NCBI GenBank assembly: GCA_017538895.1
Contig: JAFYHY010000013.1
Location: 1-63,597 of the forward strand
DNA length: 63,597 nucleotides
Source of the DNA: Aeriscardovia sp.
Lineage (GTDB): Bacteria > Actinomycetota > Actinomycetes > Actinomycetales > Bifidobacteriaceae
Reading direction: 5' to 3'
The position numbers were made by a program, and so were the translations under genes. Within the stretch, counting starts at the first letter, position 1; each line of letters starts with the position of its first letter. Below are positions 59,171-63,597 of this stretch, piece after piece. The notes beneath the pieces were generated by a model. The model searched no databases. It was not told where the DNA came from and saw only the letters and a list, made by a program, of their open reading frames with translations.

Positions 59171-59658
59171 TCCGATACATGAAACCCTCCGATCTCCCCA
59201 TCATCGCACAACTCGAATCAGAACTCTTTACCTCCGCATCCTGGAGCCTCTCCACACTCGCACAAGAACTCAACGGCCCAGACAGAGCCTACTACGTATG
59301 CGTCGGACACCTCCCAAGCCAATCACAACTCACCGAAAACACGGCACAAGATGAAATCCTCGGCTACGCAGGCCTCTGGTATGGAAACACAGATGCAGAA
59401 GTAATGACCATCGGAGTCCGCCCACAATGCCAACACTTCGGACTAGGACGACTCCTCCTCAACCAACTCATCGAAACCGCCAAAGAAAAACAATGCACTC
59501 GCGTGCTATTAGAAGTACGCGTGGATAATGAGCCAGCGAAACATTTATATAAAACAGCTGGATTCGAGTGCATAGGAATTCGAAAACATTATTATCAGCC
59601 AGAAGATATTGATGCATTAACCATGTGTTTGTATTTAGAAAGTGTATGTCATGAGTAG
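59167..59658 (+). CDS. rimI: Ribosomal-protein-alanine N-acetyltransferase family (RimI)
   Basis: A 163-residue GNAT acetyltransferase. The acetyl-CoA loop VRPQCQHFGLGRLLLNQL (near 84-101) and the LEVRVDNEPAKHLYKTAGFE segment (near 116-135) are the RimI signature, followed by IRKHYY near 140. RimI acetylates the N-terminus of ribosomal protein S18 and possibly others. Coupled to tsaB by a 4-base overlap and to tsaD by 8 bases. Codon use changes from C-ending to mixed near base 59500. Confidence 0.92.
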   Translation: MIRYMKPSDLPIIAQLESELFTSASWSLSTLAQELNGPDRAYYVCVGHLPSQSQLTENTAQDEILGYAGLWYGNTDAEVMTIGVRPQCQHFGLGRLLLNQLIETAKEKQCTRVLLEVRVDNEPAKHLYKTAGFECIGIRKHYYQPEDIDALTMCLYLESVCHE

Positions 59659-60694
59659 TCCTCTTATTCTTGGTATTGAATCCACCTGTGATGAAACCGC
59701 AGCAGGAGTTGTTCGCGGAAAAGAACTTCTTTCTAGTGTGGTTGCATCCTCTATGGATATGCACGCACGATATGGTGGTGTTATTCCAGAAATTGCCTCT
59801 CGTGCTCACGCGGAAGCATTTGTTCCTGTGGTGACGAAAGCATTAGAAGAAGCACAAGTAGACCTATCTGACATTGATGCTATTGCTGTTTCTGCTGGAC
59901 CAGGTCTTGCAGGATGCCTTGCTGTTGGTGTCTCTGGAGCAAAAGCATTAGCCTATGCGGCAAATAAACCACTCTATGGAGTGAACCACGTTATTGGTCA
60001 TATTGCAGTCACACAATTACAATTTGGTGCTTTCCCAGAAAACACCTTAGCGTTAATCGTTTCTGGTGGACATACCTCACTACTTCGCGTCATGAATATT
60101 GCAACAGATGTTCAAGTCATCGGTACCACTCTTGATGACGCAGCAGGAGAGTGCTTCGATAAAATTGCTCGGCTACTTGGCTTCCCATACCCAGGCGGAC
60201 CAATTGTTGACCAGCATGCACAACATGGTGATCCACATGCCCTACGCGTTCCACAAGCATTAACCACAGGACGTTCCGCACAAAACCATCCTTATGATTT
60301 CAGCTTCTCCGGTGTGAAAACCGCTGTCGCACGTTGGGTAGAACGACGTCAAGAACAAGGCAAATCAATCCCAGTAGATGATGTTTGCGCGTCACTCGCT
60401 TCATCAGTAGCTAATGTTCTAAGCAATAAAGCTATCGCAGCCTGCACACAATTCGACGCGCACACCCTCATTGTTGGCGGTGGATTCAGCGCCAACTCAC
60501 AACTCCGACAAGCACTCCTTACCAAAGGCCAACAACATGGCCTTGATATCCGTGTCCCACGTATCTCACTCTGCACAGACAACGGAGCCATGATCGCTAT
60601 GCTCGGATCTAACCTTGTTGAAGCAGGCGTCAAACCAAGCGCACTTGACTTCTCCATTGACTCCTCTATGCCAATGGACAAAATCGTCATGTAA
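59651..60694 (+). CDS. tsaD: tRNA N6-adenosine threonylcarbamoyltransferase TsaD
   Basis: A 347-residue ASKHA-fold enzyme that transfers the threonylcarbamoyl group to tRNA A37 with TsaB and TsaE. Visible are GIESTCDETA (near 8-17), EIASRAHAEAF (near 45), the metal-binding HVIGH (near 111-115) and GGFSANSQLR (near 275), plus DNGAMIA near 308. The family start is the ATG at 59651 after AGAAAG; the frame extends to a GTG at 59642. It overlaps rimI by 8 bases. The terminator at 60744 ends this operon. Confidence 0.96.
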   Translation: MSSPLILGIESTCDETAAGVVRGKELLSSVVASSMDMHARYGGVIPEIASRAHAEAFVPVVTKALEEAQVDLSDIDAIAVSAGPGLAGCLAVGVSGAKALAYAANKPLYGVNHVIGHIAVTQLQFGAFPENTLALIVSGGHTSLLRVMNIATDVQVIGTTLDDAAGECFDKIARLLGFPYPGGPIVDQHAQHGDPHALRVPQALTTGRSAQNHPYDFSFSGVKTAVARWVERRQEQGKSIPVDDVCASLASSVANVLSNKAIAACTQFDAHTLIVGGGFSANSQLRQALLTKGQQHGLDIRVPRISLCTDNGAMIAMLGSNLVEAGVKPSALDFSIDSSMPMDKIVM

Positions 60695-60743
60695 ACACAA
60701 CACACACCTAAAAATAAGGTGAAAATAAAGTAATAAAAGCAAT

Positions 60744-60776
60744 AAATAAAGGCACTCATTATCAGTGCCTTTATTT
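60744..60776 (+). terminator. Terminator after tsaD
   Basis: Perfect 13-bp arms (AAATAAAGGCACT and complement, 60744-60756 and 60764-60776) with a 7-base loop. The last arm ends in TTTATTT, which can act as the tail. Confidence 0.85.
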
Positions 60777-60787
60777 GTATTTCACGT

Positions 60788-60807
60788 ATATGTAAAAATA
60801 TACATAT
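60788..60807. promoter_or_regulatory. Inverted repeat overlapping the restriction-modification start codon
   Basis: ATATGTA at 60788-60794 and TACATAT at 60801-60807 flank AAAATA, and the second arm includes the first two bases of the ATG at 60806. No Shine-Dalgarno is visible. It may be an operator, or a small RNA hairpin that hides the start. Confidence 0.4.
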
Positions 60808-63597
60808 GAGTACAAACATCATGTCAGAAAACGACTTTATTTCCCAATGGGGGGGGGTCGAATTATACAGAAGACGGTTCTGATACCTTATTCTGGATTA
60901 ATTTACTAAACAATGTCATGAACCTGGGATACAGCATTGGGAACAATGCTGATATTATCGCCCAAGAACATTCAGCAACAAATAAATCAGCAGGCACAAA
61001 AAGCGAAGGTAAAATTGATGTCTTCGTTCGCCCATTATCCTTGCTCATCGAACAAAAAGGACCATCCGTTGATCTTGATAAAAAAGAACAACGACAAGGT
61101 GAAGACGTTACCCCTATCGAACAAGCTCTCCGATACAATGGAGGATTAGGAACTGAAAATAGAGCTGACTGGATCTGCACCTGTAACTTCCACGAATTCC
61201 GGTTCTACGATCAACGTAGAAAAGTAAACGATGAATACGCCGCACGATACACGCTGGGCCAAATACACGATGTCATCACCTTTATTGCTAACAATCTCGT
61301 TCACAAAACAGACTACCTACATGTACAAGAAGATATTTCTAAACGTGCAGCTGATCAAGTAGCCACCATCTACAGTGCATTAGCAAAACAATACATTAAT
61401 CCTGATGATCCGGAATCACACCGATCATTAGCAACATTAACCGTTCGTCTTGTCTTCCTCATGTATGCAGAAAACGCATCACTACTACAAGAACAACAAT
61501 TTACTACCTTTATCGAAAAAACAGACCCAGACGATCTAGGAAACAAACTACAAAAATTATTTGAAGTCCTTGAAACACCTGAAGATCAACGTCGCTACGT
61601 GCCTCCACTTCTTAATGCATTCCCATACATGGACGGAGGATTATTTGATGATGATCCACAACACCCACTCGAAATACCACTCTTAACAGAAGAACTAAAA
61701 AACGCTTTACTCCATGCATGCGATTTTAAATGGCAAGATGTTGACCCAGTCATCTTCGGCTCGCTCATGGAAGAAACCCTCAGCCATGATGAACGACGTG
61801 TTAATGGAATGCATTACACCAGTGTCGCTAATATAAAAAAGGTCACAGAACCACTAATTTTCCAACCATTACAAAATGAATTCGATGAGCTAGTTAAAAC
61901 ATATACTGACTATACAAAGAACGTTAAAGGGAAAAAAGATGCTCGTGAACGCATCGTTCAATTCCATGAAAAACTTGCTTCACTCCAATTCCTTGACCCA
62001 GCCTGTGGTTCAGGAAACTTCTTAACAGAAACGTATCTCGACCTCAGAGCACTAGAAGATAAAGTGCTACATGTTCTATATCCTGGAATAGGAAAAGGAC
62101 AAGGATACTTTCCTTTAAATGGAGAATCAGAAAGTCTTATTAAAGTATCTTTGAAACAATTCCATGGGATTGAACTGAATAGTTTCGCTGTTCAAGTTGC
62201 TAAAACAGCATTATGGATCGCACAACAACAAGCATTAGATCGCACTGCCGCAGTCATGGATGCTCAGTTTAGTCATTTGCCCCTTGAACAAAGCGCAAAT
62301 ATTTATGAGGGCAATGCTCTTCAATATGACTGGAACAACCTTATCCCAGCAGCAGACTGTGATTACGTGATGGGTAACCCACCATTTATCGGTCACCAAG
62401 AACGCAAACAGAATCCTTATCTCCAACATGATATGGAAGTAATCTACGGTAAAAACATTGATGTTGATTATTGCTCATGCTGGTATCATAAAGCAGTAGA
62501 CTATTATCGAGATAATCCGAATGGTCAATTTGCTTTCGTTTCTACGAATAGTATTACGCAAGGAAAACAACCAGCTTTCATCTTTAAACCACTCTGTGAA
62601 GAAAGATGGCGTATCAGTTTCGCTCATCGTACGTTTGCATGGGATTCTCAATCGAGTGATAAAGCACACGTACATGTTGTGATTATCGGCATGGATACGA
62701 AAACAGACACGTTACAACCACCAGTCTTGTATACATATCACAGTCTTACTAGTGAACCAACTGCATTAGTAGTAAAGCATATTAATCCTTACTTGTTAGA
62801 TACGCCAGATATATGGATTACTACTCGTAAGAGTTTGCTTTCTTCTGAATTATCATCAGCGTTCTTTGGTTCCATGCCAAATGATGGTGGTGCATTACTA
62901 TTAGATACGCGTGATGAGTATGACAGAGCCATGAGTGACCCGATCACACGACAATACGTTCACCCCTATCGCATGGGAAAAGAACTAATCAATGGCATTG
63001 ATCGATGGTGTTTATGGATGCCAGAGGAGAAACCGTTACTTGCTCATACATCACAGTTCTTGACAGAACGAATTGAAGCATGCAAAACATCGCGTTTACA
63101 ATCTCCTGCAAAAGCAACCCGAAAGTTAGCTGATACACCATGGAGATTCGGATCACCACATCAACCAAAAGAACAATATCTCGCTATACCAGCGTTCTTC
63201 ACACAAAATCGTGAGTATATGACATGTGATTACTACACGCCAGATATCATTGCCGGCAATAAAGTCTATACCTGTGTTGATCCGACTGGGTTGAATTTCG
63301 CGATTATCGAGTCACGAATGTTTATGGTATGGCAAAAGGCAGTTGGCGGACGGTTGAAATCAGATCCTGGTTTCTCGAACACAATTGTCTGGAATAACCT
63401 TCCACTACCATCGTTAGATTCCAAGCCTGAGCTACGTGATCAGATTTGCACGGCAGGTAAGAATATTCTTACTGTTCGTGATTCCATTCCTCATGATTTA
63501 CGTGACGAGATTAATAAACTTGATAATGAATCTCTCAAAGAGGATCTTCTGAAGACACGAGTGAATCTTGCTTACTTGTATGATCCTGAGAACATGC
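60806..63597 (+). CDS. Type IIL (MmeI/YeeA-like) restriction-methyltransferase, phase-OFF by G9 tract, 3' end beyond window
   Basis: A single-chain restriction and adenine-methylation enzyme, cut by the window end. The ATG frame from 60806 hits TGA at 60881-60883 after 25 codons; from the G tract on, the frame starting at 60882 (and every third base) is open to 63597 without a stop. Removing one G joins them into about 930 residues. In the joined protein, Asp71 and Glu82-Gln-Lys84 form a PD-(D/E)xK nuclease site; IFGSLMEE and RRVNGMHYTS near 325 are MmeI-family hallmarks; DPACGSGNF (397) binds SAM; NPPF (524) is the adenine-methylase motif. The target-recognition region follows, and the end region VNLAYLYDPENM is typical of the family C-terminus. 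The first in-frame start past the tract is an ATG at 60918 without a ribosome site. Confidence 0.88.
60849..60857 (+). repeat. G9 homopolymer, probable phase-variation switch
   Basis: Nine consecutive G start 43 bases into the restriction-modification reading frame (bases 44-52). Eight G (or eleven) put the start codon in frame with the 2.7-kb downstream frame; nine give a 25-residue peptide. Confidence 0.85.

Overview
The window looks like a chromosomal segment of a fairly low-GC actinobacterium, most probably in or near the Bifidobacteriaceae. I judged base composition by eye and did not compute it. The case rests on gene order and family traits: glmM-def; lpd flanked by DUF4191 and DUF3043 genes with a divergent M20 dipeptidase; a YkoE-type ECF vitamin transporter with a fused ATPase/ATPase/T protein; pheS-pheT; the run TPR protein-HAD-tlyA-nadK-recN; prs-glmU-rsfS-histidine phosphatase-tRNA-Ala; leuS-holA-tsaE-tsaB-rimI-tsaD; and a long DNA ligase with an insert. 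There are no rRNA genes, IS elements, phage genes or CRISPR arrays. Two tRNA genes are present (Gln-UUG and Ala-GGC).

Layout. 1-6.3 kb: aldehyde dehydrogenase, glmM, def and a large membrane protein. 6.3-9.4 kb: a 1026-residue protein of unknown function with TPR-like repeats. 9.5-13.2 kb: acetyl-CoA acetyltransferase, class II HMG-CoA reductase and HMG-CoA synthase, the first three steps of the mevalonate route, which is unexpected because bifidobacteria as a rule use the MEP route. 13.3-17 kb: ligA and an Mrp ATPase. 17-21.9 kb: two TetR/DHA2-efflux modules with visible operator-like repeats. 22-30.7 kb: DUF4191, lpd, DUF3043, dipeptidase, and the ECF transporter with two S components sharing a 79-bp identical block. 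30.7-38.9 kb: SpoU methylase, pheST, a DUF4190 protein, a catalytically dead argininosuccinate-lyase relative and a TPR protein. 39-45.7 kb: HAD phosphatase, TlyA, NAD kinase, RecN, an unknown gene, nadD and prs. 45.8-51.4 kb: tRNA-Gln, APC permease, glmU, rsfS, phosphatase, a Ser-rich membrane protein and tRNA-Ala. 51.5-60.7 kb: amino-acid binding protein, leuS, aminotransferase class IV, holA and the tsaE-tsaB-rimI-tsaD block. 60.8 kb to the end: a large MmeI/YeeA-like restriction-modification enzyme running off the window.

Three points stand out. (1) The restriction-modification gene has a G9 tract 43 bases into the reading frame. As written, the frame is closed after 25 codons; eight G would open it, so this is a strong candidate for a phase-variable restriction-methylation switch seen in its OFF state. 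(2) The ORF at 36180-37448 aligns by eye along its length with argininosuccinate lyase but has lost every catalytic motif. It sits where bifidobacteria keep the arg operon after pheT, suggesting a repurposed remnant of a lost arginine pathway. (3) A split thiolase/HMG-CoA reductase/HMG-CoA synthase cluster sits in a bifidobacterial backbone. In addition, several housekeeping genes change synonymous codon choice abruptly part-way through.
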